DNA from: Siminovitchia terrae
GTDB lineage: Bacteria; Bacillota; Bacilli; Bacillales; Bacillaceae_C
Length of the DNA stretch: 64,000 nt
Reading direction: 5' to 3'
Assembly (NCBI RefSeq): GCF_003605405.2
Contig: NZ_QYTW02000013.1
Span: 1-64,000 of the forward strand
Below the pieces are notes generated by a model. That model saw only the letters and a list, made by a program, of their open reading frames with translations. It was not told the origin of the DNA and ran no database searches. A program made the position numbers and the translations under genes. Of the stretch, positions 16,195-26,065 are shown piece after piece. Each line of letters begins with the position of its first letter. The stretch's first letter is position 1.

Positions 16195-18330
16195 TTATTT
16201 CCTTCCAGGAAATTCAAATGTCAACTTCCCATTTTCAATTTGTAGGTAGGCTTCAAAGGACTTTCCCTTTTTACTTTTAAATCCCTTCAGCAATCCAGTC
16301 TTTCCACTATTTAATAGTTTTCTGATCATCGCTTCACTTAATTTTTTTCCACAAAAAGTCTTTGGCAAGGTGAATACACATCCTTTTTGATATTCAGCAC
16401 ATCCATAGAATTTCCCTTTATCTTGAACCCTGCCGCTCCTACATACAGGACACGTTCCCATGAACGAGCTCTGGACTTTATCTTTGACCTGAACATCTAA
16501 TTGACCGACACTGCTCGGGGCACTTTCTAATAAGGATTGAATAAATTTTTCGATTTGCTGGATAAAAACTTCTTGGGTTCCTTCGCTTTGACCAATTTTA
16601 TGTAAATATTGCTCCCACTTACCAGTCATCTCCGGGCTGGACAACAATGTTCCTTCTACTGCTTGGCAGAGGGTCCCGCCTTTATTTGTAATATGCACAA
16701 TGTTCTTTTTCACTTCAATATATTTTTGATGCTTCAATGTTTCGATGATGGCTGCACGAGTAGCTTCAGTTCCGATCCCTTCAGTTTTATTTAACATTTC
16801 CTTTGCTTCCTCGTCTTCAACATCCTTTCCAGCATTTTTCATTACTTGAATCAAATGACCTTCTGTAAAGGGTTTCGGCGGCTGAGTCATTCCCTCTTTC
16901 AATTTCACATTTACCGTGCAACTCTCCCCTTCTTTCATTTGGGGAAGAGCTGCATCCTCTTCTTTTTTAGAATCCGTTTTGGGTTCTTCTTTGCCAAACA
17001 ACACTTTCCAACCTTTTTTCAGCTCAGCTTTTCCTGTTTTTTCAAAGATCATCTTATTTACATCTACCGCTACTTTCGTTTCCTCATATTCGTAATCTGG
17101 AGCAAACATCGCAAGGGTGGTTAAAAGCACTTCCCGATAAATATTCCGTTCCTTTACTGACAATGCATTTAAGTTCATTGTTTTCCTTGTAGGAATGATC
17201 GCATAGTGCTCCTGAACTTTCCGCCCGTCAACAAACCGTCTCTGAGGATAAGGATAAGCCAATTCTAAGGTCACTCCTGCACAGCTTTGATAGTCAGAAA
17301 GATGCTCTTTCAAATAGTTAAATTCGTTTTCTGTTATAAAATGAGTGTCCGTCCTGGGGTAGCTGATCAGTTTTTTCTCATACAACCCTTGTGCAGTTTT
17401 CAAAGTTTCAGAAGGGCTGTATTTCCAATGCTTGTTGGCTTTCGCCTGTAAAGTGGAGAGCGAGTGCAGCCGGGGGGACTTTGTTTTTTTCAGAGCTTTT
17501 TGAATCCGATCAATGACTCCCTTATTTTCCCCGGGGACAACATTATGCTTATCTATTACAGCTTGCGCTTCTTCTTTCGATTTGAATTTTTCTTTATGCT
17601 TTGCTTCAAATTGGCCATTTTTTACCGTCGTATCTCCGATCCACTCAAAGAAGGGCTCCGATTTGAAATTCTCAATCTCTTGGTGGCGCTTATAGATCAA
17701 ATATAGAGTCGGCGTCTGAACTCGCCCAACACTGAAAGGTCCCCGAACTCCCTTTTGCTGGAGCAACAACGTATACAATCTTGAAGCGTTCATGCCGACA
17801 AGCCAGTCGCTAAATTGTCTCGTTTGTGCTTCGCGGTACAGCGAAATATAATCATGTCCTTCTTTTAAATTTTGGAAACCCCTTTGAATCTCTTCCACTT
17901 CCAATGAATTGATCCATAATCTTTTGGTTGGCTTTTTCCACGCACCTGCCAACAGGATAATACTTCTTGCAATATTTTCACCTTCACGGTCACAATCCGT
18001 TGCAACGATGACTCCTGATGATGAATGAAGCAGCTTTTTTACCAAGGCAAACTGCTTCCTTTTGTCTTTAGCCACTTGAAATTTGAAGTGCTCAGGAAAA
18101 ATCGGCAGGGTTTGCATGGACCACCTTTTCCATTCGCCCTTATACTGTTCAGGCTCCACCAACTCAACTAAATGGCCCAGCCCCCATGTGATAAATACTC
18201 TTTTATTAAAAAAACGGCTGTCTTCCACTTCTATATATCCATCTTTTTTTATCGCATTTCGAAATGCATCAGCATAAGCCCTTCCTTGACTGGGCTTTTC
18301 TGCTAAAATTAATACGTATCCCAATTTCAA
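16195..18330 (-). CDS. topB: DNA topoisomerase III (type IA)
   Basis: A 711-residue type IA topoisomerase, close in length to B. subtilis TopB (727). The Toprim domain begins at ILAEKPSQ with the acidic DxDxE (ATDCDREGEN). The catalytic Tyr is in LISYPRTDT, and one C-terminal zinc-ribbon-like Cys4 cluster (CPVCRSG...C...C) is present. By family knowledge it decatenates DNA and relaxes negative supercoils through single-strand passage. The start is TTG at 18330, directly behind AAAGGAGGTTGAC. It seems monocistronic apart from a doubtful small ORF. Confidence 0.94.
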   Translation of the reverse strand: MKLGYVLILAEKPSQGRAYADAFRNAIKKDGYIEVEDSRFFNKRVFITWGLGHLVELVEPEQYKGEWKRWSMQTLPIFPEHFKFQVAKDKRKQFALVKKLLHSSSGVIVATDCDREGENIARSIILLAGAWKKPTKRLWINSLEVEEIQRGFQNLKEGHDYISLYREAQTRQFSDWLVGMNASRLYTLLLQQKGVRGPFSVGRVQTPTLYLIYKRHQEIENFKSEPFFEWIGDTTVKNGQFEAKHKEKFKSKEEAQAVIDKHNVVPGENKGVIDRIQKALKKTKSPRLHSLSTLQAKANKHWKYSPSETLKTAQGLYEKKLISYPRTDTHFITENEFNYLKEHLSDYQSCAGVTLELAYPYPQRRFVDGRKVQEHYAIIPTRKTMNLNALSVKERNIYREVLLTTLAMFAPDYEYEETKVAVDVNKMIFEKTGKAELKKGWKVLFGKEEPKTDSKKEEDAALPQMKEGESCTVNVKLKEGMTQPPKPFTEGHLIQVMKNAGKDVEDEEAKEMLNKTEGIGTEATRAAIIETLKHQKYIEVKKNIVHITNKGGTLCQAVEGTLLSSPEMTGKWEQYLHKIGQSEGTQEVFIQQIEKFIQSLLESAPSSVGQLDVQVKDKVQSSFMGTCPVCRSGRVQDKGKFYGCAEYQKGCVFTLPKTFCGKKLSEAMIRKLLNSGKTGLLKGFKSKKGKSFEAYLQIENGKLTFEFPGRK

Positions 18331-19475
18331 GTCAACCTCCTTTAATTCAGATTCTCATTGATATAAGTCTTGTTCAATTTTTTTACAATGCCAATATAAC
18401 CTTTGAATCTCTAATAATCGTAAACATCCTCCTACAACAATTCATTCTTCCTTTTAAAGTATCTTGGATCATTTAATTCGTCCACACTATATGGTTAAGT
18501 GAGCCCCTCTATAGCAAAGGATTCAAGCATTTGTTTTTTAAAATTATAAAAATCCCTTGGTATTTGATTGCCTTCCACTCAAATCTATAGCTACCATTCT
18601 CTATTGTTTACCCTAAAATTTTAAATTAGAGAACATACACTCCCATCCTAATTTGGACAATTTCTCTTGAAAAGTCAATCAATTAAAGCATTTTTGAATG
18701 GGATAGGTTCAGAAAAATGTAAATTTATAGGGATAAACAAATCCAATATTAAAAAGCTTAATTTCTCAGCATTAAATTGAAAAATTAAGCTTTTTTGTTA
18801 TTGAATTAAGGTTCTCTAATTCCTACTGCTAGTAAAAGAAAATAAGCAATTACGAAAAATACGCATTCAGTATAATTCCTATTATAACTAAACACAGTTT
18901 TTTAGATTTTATAGCAAAAATAATTTCGAGTATAAAAAGTATCGTATTTACACTTATAAACAATTAGCATTAATTAAAGTTCAATACTGGCACACCTTTA
19001 TTCTATTCTTTCTTCTGTTACTTAACATTCAACTTTCTAAAAAATTATGTCAATTGGTATTCTTTCATTCGTAAATACACGACACAGTTTAATAGCCAAT
19101 AGAACAAACATCATAAGAGTTATATTTTGGACAAAATAATTGAGAATAAATTCTTGTTTTGTACTTATGAAAGTTAAAAGAGTCCTCAACCTTATAGTTA
19201 TTTATCGGAAATAAATTTTAAAATTTGTATAGTATACCCTGTTTAAATATCTCAGTTATTCTTTTGGTAAAAAGAACAAGCCTAATGATATTGTTAAAGA
19301 ACTGAACGGTGAACTGTAATTGATGAAACAAATGTTGTTATTCCAACTATTGCTACCAATCTATAAAATGGAAAGCAATAGTTAAAGAGAACACTTGTAA
19401 TTGATTCATTTCAACTGGAAAGTTAAAGAGCTTTAACGAGAACTTTGTTTGAATGCTTTTGTCCCAACCAGTAAA
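18331..19475. other. 1.1-kb AT-rich gene-free region
   Basis: No ORF here has convincing codon use or a ribosome binding site. One clear hairpin occurs at 18751-18795. At 19255-19320 a short frame reads SFGKKNKPNDIVKELNGEL and then stops, perhaps debris of a lost gene. Base composition is as AT-rich as the defence operon that follows, so the region probably belongs to the same acquired block. Confidence 0.5.
18751..18795. terminator. Terminator-like hairpin in the gene-free region
   Basis: AAAAAGCTTAATTT pairs with AAATTAAGCTTTTT around a loop of about 17 bases, with T-rich ends in both directions. No intact gene ends beside it; it may be the last trace of a lost gene or end read-through from the defence operon. 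Confidence 0.55.
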
Positions 19476-22400
19476 TCATTGATTAATCAATTTTCCAGCT
19501 GAGTTCAAACTTAAATATTTTACTAAAAAATATTTAGGGTCTATTTTTTTTTGTAGTAATTTGAAAAATCTTTCATCATGAGTGGACAAAATAATCTGCT
19601 TACCTAGAGTAGAGCAAATTATTCTCAAAAGGTCTATAAAAGATAATATATTGAGTCCATCAAGATGTTGTATTGGATCATCCATTAATATAGTGTTAAA
19701 TTCATTAGAGTTTTCAATCGCCCTTGCAAGAAATATACTTAAAGATAATATATTTACTTGAGCTGAACTTAGATAAAGAATTGGTGCTTCAGAATCCTCT
19801 TCATTTTCACATATAATATTTAAACCTAAGCTATCTTTTACAGTTTCATCAAGCTTAAAGTTTATATCTGTCATTTTAGGATGTGGATCAATCATTTGAA
19901 ATATTTTATTTACACTGCTTAAATTAAAAACTTCACTTATCTTTTCCTTTATATAATCATGAGAATCCTCTTTTATGACAGATAATTCATCTATGATATT
20001 TGCCAAATATTCGTTTTTAAGTTTTAAAGAATCCCTTTCCTGTTGCTTATTCGTTTTCATTGTATTAGTTAGGTAAGGGCTTAATATATTTATAACTTTT
20101 AACAATAGTTCAGTCTTTTTCTCCACCTTATTGATTTTAACATCTAAAGAACGTGTCTCACTTTCTAACACTTCTTCACTTATTTCATCATGTCCAAAAT
20201 AACGAATAAATCGATCAATGTACAAGTTAAGTTTATTCTGAACTTTTTTGCTCTCTTGTTTTATTTCATTTATATTATTATGCAGGTTTGTATAATCTTG
20301 TTTACCTATATCTTTTTTTAGTTTTTTTATTTCAGATTCAATACCAAGCAATTCTTCCCTGCATACTTCAAAATTCAGGTTTAAGGTTATATATTTCTCT
20401 TTGATCTTATTTAAATCTTTAAAGTCTATATCTTCTTGAATAGTCAAGTATCTTTTATAAATATCAGTATCTAATATTTTCTCTGCCAATAGATTATTTT
20501 GTTTTAATTGTTCCTCATTGACTTTTATTTTATATTTTATATCATTCAACTGTGAATCTAAATTGGAACAAGAGCCTTTAATTGATTTTATCTCATTAAT
20601 TAAAACTGCTTTTTCTTCTATATGTAACACAATTAATTTGGAAAGCTTCTCTATCTCGTGACTTTCCAACCTAAATTTTTCCATCAGGATTTCTTTAGTC
20701 TTTACGTCTTTTTCAATATTTTTTAAATTAGTGAGTTTATTCTCATAAACTAACTGATTAAAACCTTTTTGTTTTTCTAATGTATTTAAATTTTGATTAA
20801 CACATCTAATTTCCTTATTTAAACTTTCGATAAACCCTCTATATTTTTCCTCCAAGAGATATTGAAAATTACTTTGTTCGTTCTTAAGAATATTTAACTG
20901 GGTGCTCAAACTATTTATCTCAACAAGCTCTTCACTCTCTTGGCTTATTTGTTGTAAAAGTGCATCAAAACTAATATACCTATTATTACAAAGAGGACAT
21001 GCGTTCTTTTTTGAATCATTTAATATCTCGATACCTATTTTTTTTATTCTATTAATATCGTTGCCAAGCTTTTTTAATAATGTTAATTCGTTTTCATAAC
21101 TTTTCATTTTTGTATCTATATTATTAATTTTATTGTAGATATTTATTAAGTCATTGTAAGTTTCTTTAGCTTCCTTAGGCAAAGAATAAGCGATGTTATT
21201 TTTCAATAATAATGTTAATTCAGTACTTAAAACCTCTAGATAATTTTTCTTGTCTAACTCCAGCTTTGCTATATCTGTTGTGTTTTTGTTTATTTTCTGA
21301 ATATCAGCATCTATTTCTTTATTAATTTTATCCATTTTATGTTCTGAATCATTTATAAGTTTCAAATGGTCAAGTTCTTCTATTTCCTTAGTCTTTACTT
21401 CTAAAGTTTTATTTTTTTTATTAAGCAAACCATTTTGTTGAACTACCAAGCCTTCTATTTCAATCAAATTTTTTCCCAGTTTTTCTCTACTTGACACTAA
21501 AAGGTTTTTGTTATTTTTCAAATTATTATTTTTTATTTCTAATTCCTTTAGTACTTCATAATTTTCTATTAAAAATAGGAGGTCTGTCCGTCGATTATTT
21601 AAACCCTCTTTCTCCAACATTTTTTTTTCTTTCTTGTTTTCTTTTTTGAATAATAATTCAAGTTTTTCTTTCTTCCCATTTTCAATTTTAAATTTAGATT
21701 CGTATAAATTTTTTTGATGAATTTGTTTCTTATATCCGTCATTATAATTTTGAATTAAATATTGTAACAGGTTCCTTCTATTATTTACATTAATGGTATA
21801 TTTTTCTAATTGTGTTCTCTTTTTAATACATTGATTTAGGACTTGTTCAAATTCACTCTCCTTATCAGTTAATAAATTTATGCGTAGCTCTTCTTCAGTA
21901 CTTAACAAGTTGTTTATTTTTTCTATATCATCATTTAATTCTGTTAAAACATTAGGATCGATTCTTAATTTATCCAACTCCTTTAGAATAGTTTCGTATT
22001 CCTTTTCAACATTCTCTTTTTGATTTTCTAATTCTTGTATTATTATAATTAAATTTTTAAACACACCTGTATCATCATTGAAATCCCAAAATACTTTTAA
22101 TGCATCATATCTTTCTTTAGAATTTTGAAACCTTAAGAATTTATCAACCTGATCATGAGTTAAAATATTTTTCAGTATAGATTTTTCTTTTTTTTCTTCT
22201 TTAATTTTTCTGATTTCAGGAGTTACATATAGCTCCTTACCTTCTGCATAGTCAGTTTTCCTGTTTCCTTTTATCTCTTTAGTAGACACTTTAATTAATT
22301 CTTCATCAGAAAATTTTATTTGAACTGTACCTACTGGTGATTCACTATATTTATTTTTTAATATATGACCTTTTTCTATATCAGCTATCTCTTTGACTCG

Positions 22401-22598
22401 ATGGTTATCAGAGATTCTTTTTATCTCTCCAGATATGCTCCACTCTACTGCATCGAAAAAAGATGTTTTCCCTGAACCGTTTGGTGCATATAAAACAACT
22501 AGATTTGCTACTCCTCCTTCAACACTCATATCAAATACTTCTTTATCCTTAAAAGCACGAAATGATTCAATTTCTATTTTTTCTATTTTTCTAACCAT
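19476..22598 (-). CDS. lmuB: SMC/Rad50-like ATPase of a Lamassu (ABC-3C) system
   Basis: A 1040-residue SMC-type protein. Walker A is APNGSGKTS (residues 38-46), followed by long coiled coils (about 180-900). A zinc-hook-like CPLC pair is at 534-537 in the middle, the ABC signature LSSAQ near residue 940, Walker B TILMDDP near 968, and an H-loop STHDERF. This is the architecture of LmuB, the sensor ATPase of Lamassu / ABC-three-component defence. It is thought to recognise phage DNA structures and release the effectors. The start overlaps the middle-component gene by 8 bases. The gene is very AT-rich, unlike housekeeping neighbours. Confidence 0.87.
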   Translation of the reverse strand: MVRKIEKIEIESFRAFKDKEVFDMSVEGGVANLVVLYAPNGSGKTSFFDAVEWSISGEIKRISDNHRVKEIADIEKGHILKNKYSESPVGTVQIKFSDEELIKVSTKEIKGNRKTDYAEGKELYVTPEIRKIKEEKKEKSILKNILTHDQVDKFLRFQNSKERYDALKVFWDFNDDTGVFKNLIIIIQELENQKENVEKEYETILKELDKLRIDPNVLTELNDDIEKINNLLSTEEELRINLLTDKESEFEQVLNQCIKKRTQLEKYTINVNNRRNLLQYLIQNYNDGYKKQIHQKNLYESKFKIENGKKEKLELLFKKENKKEKKMLEKEGLNNRRTDLLFLIENYEVLKELEIKNNNLKNNKNLLVSSREKLGKNLIEIEGLVVQQNGLLNKKNKTLEVKTKEIEELDHLKLINDSEHKMDKINKEIDADIQKINKNTTDIAKLELDKKNYLEVLSTELTLLLKNNIAYSLPKEAKETYNDLINIYNKINNIDTKMKSYENELTLLKKLGNDINRIKKIGIEILNDSKKNACPLCNNRYISFDALLQQISQESEELVEINSLSTQLNILKNEQSNFQYLLEEKYRGFIESLNKEIRCVNQNLNTLEKQKGFNQLVYENKLTNLKNIEKDVKTKEILMEKFRLESHEIEKLSKLIVLHIEEKAVLINEIKSIKGSCSNLDSQLNDIKYKIKVNEEQLKQNNLLAEKILDTDIYKRYLTIQEDIDFKDLNKIKEKYITLNLNFEVCREELLGIESEIKKLKKDIGKQDYTNLHNNINEIKQESKKVQNKLNLYIDRFIRYFGHDEISEEVLESETRSLDVKINKVEKKTELLLKVINILSPYLTNTMKTNKQQERDSLKLKNEYLANIIDELSVIKEDSHDYIKEKISEVFNLSSVNKIFQMIDPHPKMTDINFKLDETVKDSLGLNIICENEEDSEAPILYLSSAQVNILSLSIFLARAIENSNEFNTILMDDPIQHLDGLNILSFIDLLRIICSTLGKQIILSTHDERFFKLLQKKIDPKYFLVKYLSLNSAGKLINQ

Positions 22599-23178
22599 TC
22601 TTTCTCATCTCCAAATACCTTTGTACAATATCGGCTTTCTTTTTATTAATTTCTTTTTTACCTTTTTCCTGAATACCTGAAACTTCCTTAATCGAACTTA
22701 TGAGATATGAATCTTTTTGTTTAATAATATCTTGCAAGCTAACATCATATCCCTCATATTTTATATTTTCAGGAGAAAGCTCTAATTTAAATAGTTTATT
22801 TAAAATCATTTCCTCAATCTGCTCGCTTGATGGTTCTTTTCCCATATTATCGTAGAGGATTTTTCTAGTAGCGTATTTATTTTGTTCAATTGAAGTTTTC
22901 AGTTCATGAGAAATTTTTTCACCTACAAAGAAAAAAATATATAGATTCCATCGTTCAACATCAAGTAGTAATTTACTTTGAAAGTCAAAAGCAATAATAT
23001 CATTTATAGGCTTAAAATGAGTCTTTAATTCTTCTTCATCGTTGTAATAACAAGAGAATACATAAAACCTATACTTATTGGAATCACTAATATACTGAAA
23101 GCATTTTATGCTTTCATACTCTTTCTCTCCCTCCAATCTTAAAATTTCTTTTATATTTTCTTTATTTATCAACTTCAA
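22591..23178 (-). CDS. lmuC: Middle component of a Lamassu (ABC-3C) system
   Basis: A 195-residue protein with no enzyme motif, mostly helical in its second half, with a Lys-rich C-terminus. Size, position between effector and SMC gene, and the segment DVERWNLYIFFFVGEK match the middle component (MC1-like) of ABC-three-component systems, called LmuC in Lamassu. It is thought to link the SMC ATPase to the effector. It overlaps both neighbours (17 bases upstream, 8 downstream), so translation is probably coupled. Assignment rests on context more than on sequence. Confidence 0.7.
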   Translation of the reverse strand: MKLINKENIKEILRLEGEKEYESIKCFQYISDSNKYRFYVFSCYYNDEEELKTHFKPINDIIAFDFQSKLLLDVERWNLYIFFFVGEKISHELKTSIEQNKYATRKILYDNMGKEPSSEQIEEMILNKLFKLELSPENIKYEGYDVSLQDIIKQKDSYLISSIKEVSGIQEKGKKEINKKKADIVQRYLEMRKNG

Positions 23179-24529
23179 CTTTGGCGGCCTCTCCTTCTAT
23201 TACATATTCACATTCTTTAAATAGTTTTTTTAAGCATTCTATAAACTTTTGTTCTATTTCCCCTGTAGACCTATCACAAGCCATAAATTTTATCAACTCA
23301 GTTTCCAATTCCTCCAATATATAGTCCAAATGAACAACTCTAATTTTCTTGTATTCCTTGTCTGTAGAAATATCAATTCCATGGTCATACATTACATCGT
23401 CTATCTGTAAAACAATGCTATGTATAACATCTTGATTCGGAACTTTAGGCCCTTTAATATTTTCACTATTAACAAAAACTAAATCGTTAGCTTTAATATC
23501 CTTGTATGCGCCTGCATATAAATCACTTACAAATGTAGCCATTCTTTTAGCTTCTGAGTAATAGAAACGTTTATTTGAAGTACTGTGTTCCCCTAAGAAA
23601 AGATGTTCATTTATATTACTAGCTTCTAATTTTATATTTTTGTATAAACAAATATATAAAATTAACCTCAACCACCCTTCCCATAATTTAACATTCAAAA
23701 GGTTTCCATTAAATTCATAAGGGATGAATAATTTTTCTCTTAATTTTTCAGATATAAACACAGGGTTTATATCAATAACCTTATCTCTGAAATTCTTTTT
23801 GATTATTGCTTTAACTTTATCATGTTGCTCGTCAATAATCTCATCCAAATACATATCAAATTGGCTCAATTCAAAAGGTATTAGCTCACATAAATTTTGC
23901 TCCTTGAGAAACTTATTAATTATGCTAATATTTATCCCTTGTAACCTACCATGAATACCTTTCGACCCTCTTAACCTGACTAATATACCAATTAAGTAGC
24001 TGCCTGTAGCATTTATATGATAAATACCTGAACCTGAAAAACCAACAGTATTATCTTTTGCGTCATTTTCACCATCGTCTAGATGCCCGTGTTCATTCTG
24101 TATCGTCATATAACATGTGTCTGTTAGTTCTATAATATTTCCTGTCATAGGGTCCCCTGAATTTTGATCAAATTCAAGATATCTCGGAAATCCAAAAAAT
24201 GTACAACTCATAGAACTAACTGGACTTAATATATTAATATTTTTATAAATTTTCGATGTTTTTACCTCTATAACTGCAAAGTCTAAGTCACAATCAGCCG
24301 GTATATTTATGGAATCTATGTTTAATTCATTATTTTCGTGATCAAATATTTTAATAAAATCAATTTCTTCTCTAGTAAAATTTCTTTTAGTTGGTTCGTT
24401 TGTCAAGCAATGCTGTGCTGTTAATACATACTTAGTACCTTCTTTATTATCAAACTCATATATACAGCCACTTCCCTTTGCTTTCCCCAACCCTTGTATT
24501 TTTACAGCCAATTCTCTAAATATTTCCAC
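23162..24529 (-). CDS. Trypsin-like protease effector of the Lamassu (ABC-3C) system
   Basis: A 455-residue protein in two parts. Residues 1-210 form a chymotrypsin-fold protease: GSGCIYEF, His40 in LTAQHC, Asp83 in DLDFAVIEV, and Ser165 in GFSGSG. There is no signal peptide, so it works in the cytoplasm. Residues 225-445 are a helical region resembling the C-terminal domain that docks ABC-3C effectors to the other components. Proteases with this layout are effector subunits in Lamassu protease types, where activation kills or stalls the infected cell. The gene follows the MBL gene by 3 bases. Confidence 0.8.
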   Translation of the reverse strand: MEIFRELAVKIQGLGKAKGSGCIYEFDNKEGTKYVLTAQHCLTNEPTKRNFTREEIDFIKIFDHENNELNIDSINIPADCDLDFAVIEVKTSKIYKNINILSPVSSMSCTFFGFPRYLEFDQNSGDPMTGNIIELTDTCYMTIQNEHGHLDDGENDAKDNTVGFSGSGIYHINATGSYLIGILVRLRGSKGIHGRLQGINISIINKFLKEQNLCELIPFELSQFDMYLDEIIDEQHDKVKAIIKKNFRDKVIDINPVFISEKLREKLFIPYEFNGNLLNVKLWEGWLRLILYICLYKNIKLEASNINEHLFLGEHSTSNKRFYYSEAKRMATFVSDLYAGAYKDIKANDLVFVNSENIKGPKVPNQDVIHSIVLQIDDVMYDHGIDISTDKEYKKIRVVHLDYILEELETELIKFMACDRSTGEIEQKFIECLKKLFKECEYVIEGEAAKVEVDK

Positions 24530-24532
24530 ACG

Positions 24533-25606
24533 TTAAACCTCCAGAAAGTCTTCTTTGTTAATTCCCATGTGTAAACATTGAAAGTTGTAATTTTTCATTT
24601 CGTCTTCACAAAACACTTGTTCAAATATATCGGGGTAGTTAAAGTAAAGGTAAGTTTTAGATGTATTGCCTTTGTAATTAAAAAAGATAATCTTTGCTAA
24701 TGTTTCTTTATTGGGAAACCCGTGTGTTTTGCCATTAGTACTAACTATATATCTTTCACACTTTATAGAATTCAAAAAATCATCACTTGTGTTGAACTTA
24801 CTTCCATGATGCGATATTTTAATTAAATCAAATTTCCTCTCGTGTTCTTCTGGATATAATTTTTGAAGATTTTTTACTACTATAGAAGGAAAAGAGTCTG
24901 CTAACATTAGTAGCTTTTTACCTTCGTATTCAATCGAGAAAGCAATACTGCTTCCATTAATTACATCGGTGTCTTCTTTAAATGTGTTTTTCACTAAATC
25001 CTCTATAGACTTTTCATAATCTCTATCATCTTTGCTAGCTATGTTTTCACCTTTAGTAGCTTCATTTAGGAACGCTTTCTCCCATTCTGTATGCAACTTT
25101 TTTAGAGATTGCTCGTTAGGTGATAAAACTTTAATAACAGCATCCCCAATTTCAAACTCTCTACCTGCCAAGATTAACTCCTGATTGGAAAAGCCTAAAT
25201 TGTGCAGCATCTTACCAAAAGAAATACCTTGTCTGTAACTTATATTTCCATCAGTTTTATCTTCAATAATTAGTCTAGTATCTTCCTTTTCTTTCCCCTC
25301 AAAAAAACTCGTTAAATTCTCTTTGGAATTGAACCATACATTTTTAAAGATACTTTTATCTATTTGATTATCTTCAAATAGCTTTAATATTCCTTGAATA
25401 TGATCTTCGTCAATGTGTGTTACAATCAGTAAATCTACATTCTGCTTTTTTCTCTTTATAAGTTCAATTTCTTCTTTTAATCTTCTTAGAACTGGTTTTC
25501 TTCTTCCTCCATCCACAATAATATTTTTGATGTCACCATCTTTTCCGAAACTTATAATAAAGCAATCTCCATCATGTGCTGGTAGAGATTTTATTCGCAT
25601 TGTCAC
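24533..25606 (-). CDS. MBL-fold hydrolase of the Lamassu (ABC-3C) system
   Basis: A 357-residue metallo-beta-lactamase-fold protein of the ComEC-like group. The metal site is visible as THIDEDH, then DG in IVDGG, ADS in the middle, and KISHHGS near residue 255. No membrane segments, so it is a soluble hydrolase. In defence loci it is the first gene and pairs with a trypsin-like protease (Lamassu hydrolase-protease types, AVAST type I). A nuclease role is inferred. The start is GTG at 25606 behind AGGAGGTGATT. A -10 like TATAAT lies about 65 bases upstream on this strand. Confidence 0.82.
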   Translation of the reverse strand: MTMRIKSLPAHDGDCFIISFGKDGDIKNIIVDGGRRKPVLRRLKEEIELIKRKKQNVDLLIVTHIDEDHIQGILKLFEDNQIDKSIFKNVWFNSKENLTSFFEGKEKEDTRLIIEDKTDGNISYRQGISFGKMLHNLGFSNQELILAGREFEIGDAVIKVLSPNEQSLKKLHTEWEKAFLNEATKGENIASKDDRDYEKSIEDLVKNTFKEDTDVINGSSIAFSIEYEGKKLLMLADSFPSIVVKNLQKLYPEEHERKFDLIKISHHGSKFNTSDDFLNSIKCERYIVSTNGKTHGFPNKETLAKIIFFNYKGNTSKTYLYFNYPDIFEQVFCEDEMKNYNFQCLHMGINKEDFLEV

Positions 25607-26065
25607 TCAATCACCTCCTAACTACTTTAAACATCGTCAAAATTTCTATTCAATACCGTCATCTAACTATTATATCGATAATTACCGCGGTTAAATATGG
25701 AAAAAAACACATTAGGATTCGTTTTCACTTTTACATAATCAACTCTGTCATTTTAGCTCGAACTAAACATTAGATGTTTAGCCATAATTTTTAAATTCTT
25801 TTATCACATCAACTCTATCTTATCTTCTTAAATCGGATTAACCCCCGAATTTTGGACATAAGCTCACTTATTCTCTGATTATCTTACTTTATTGCTTTTG
25901 CGATCTTCTTTTCGTGTTTCGGCAAAACGCCCAAGTGGCTTGACATGGAGCCTCTGCGGGCATGATTCCGCTGCCAAGACACCAGCTTTATAAAACTTGG
26001 CTGCACCGAACGAGGGTATCATGCCCACCACTCCATATAAAGCCGTGCTCAGACTTAAATCAGCC

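Noticed and set aside
16846-17124. 92-residue ORF opposite topB, rich in Phe
   Set aside because: Antisense shadow of Lys-rich topB codons; no independent support.
19255-19475. Fragment reading GKKNKPNDIVKELNGEL as a phage or recombinase gene
   Set aside because: Too short and broken by stops; no family motif could be named.
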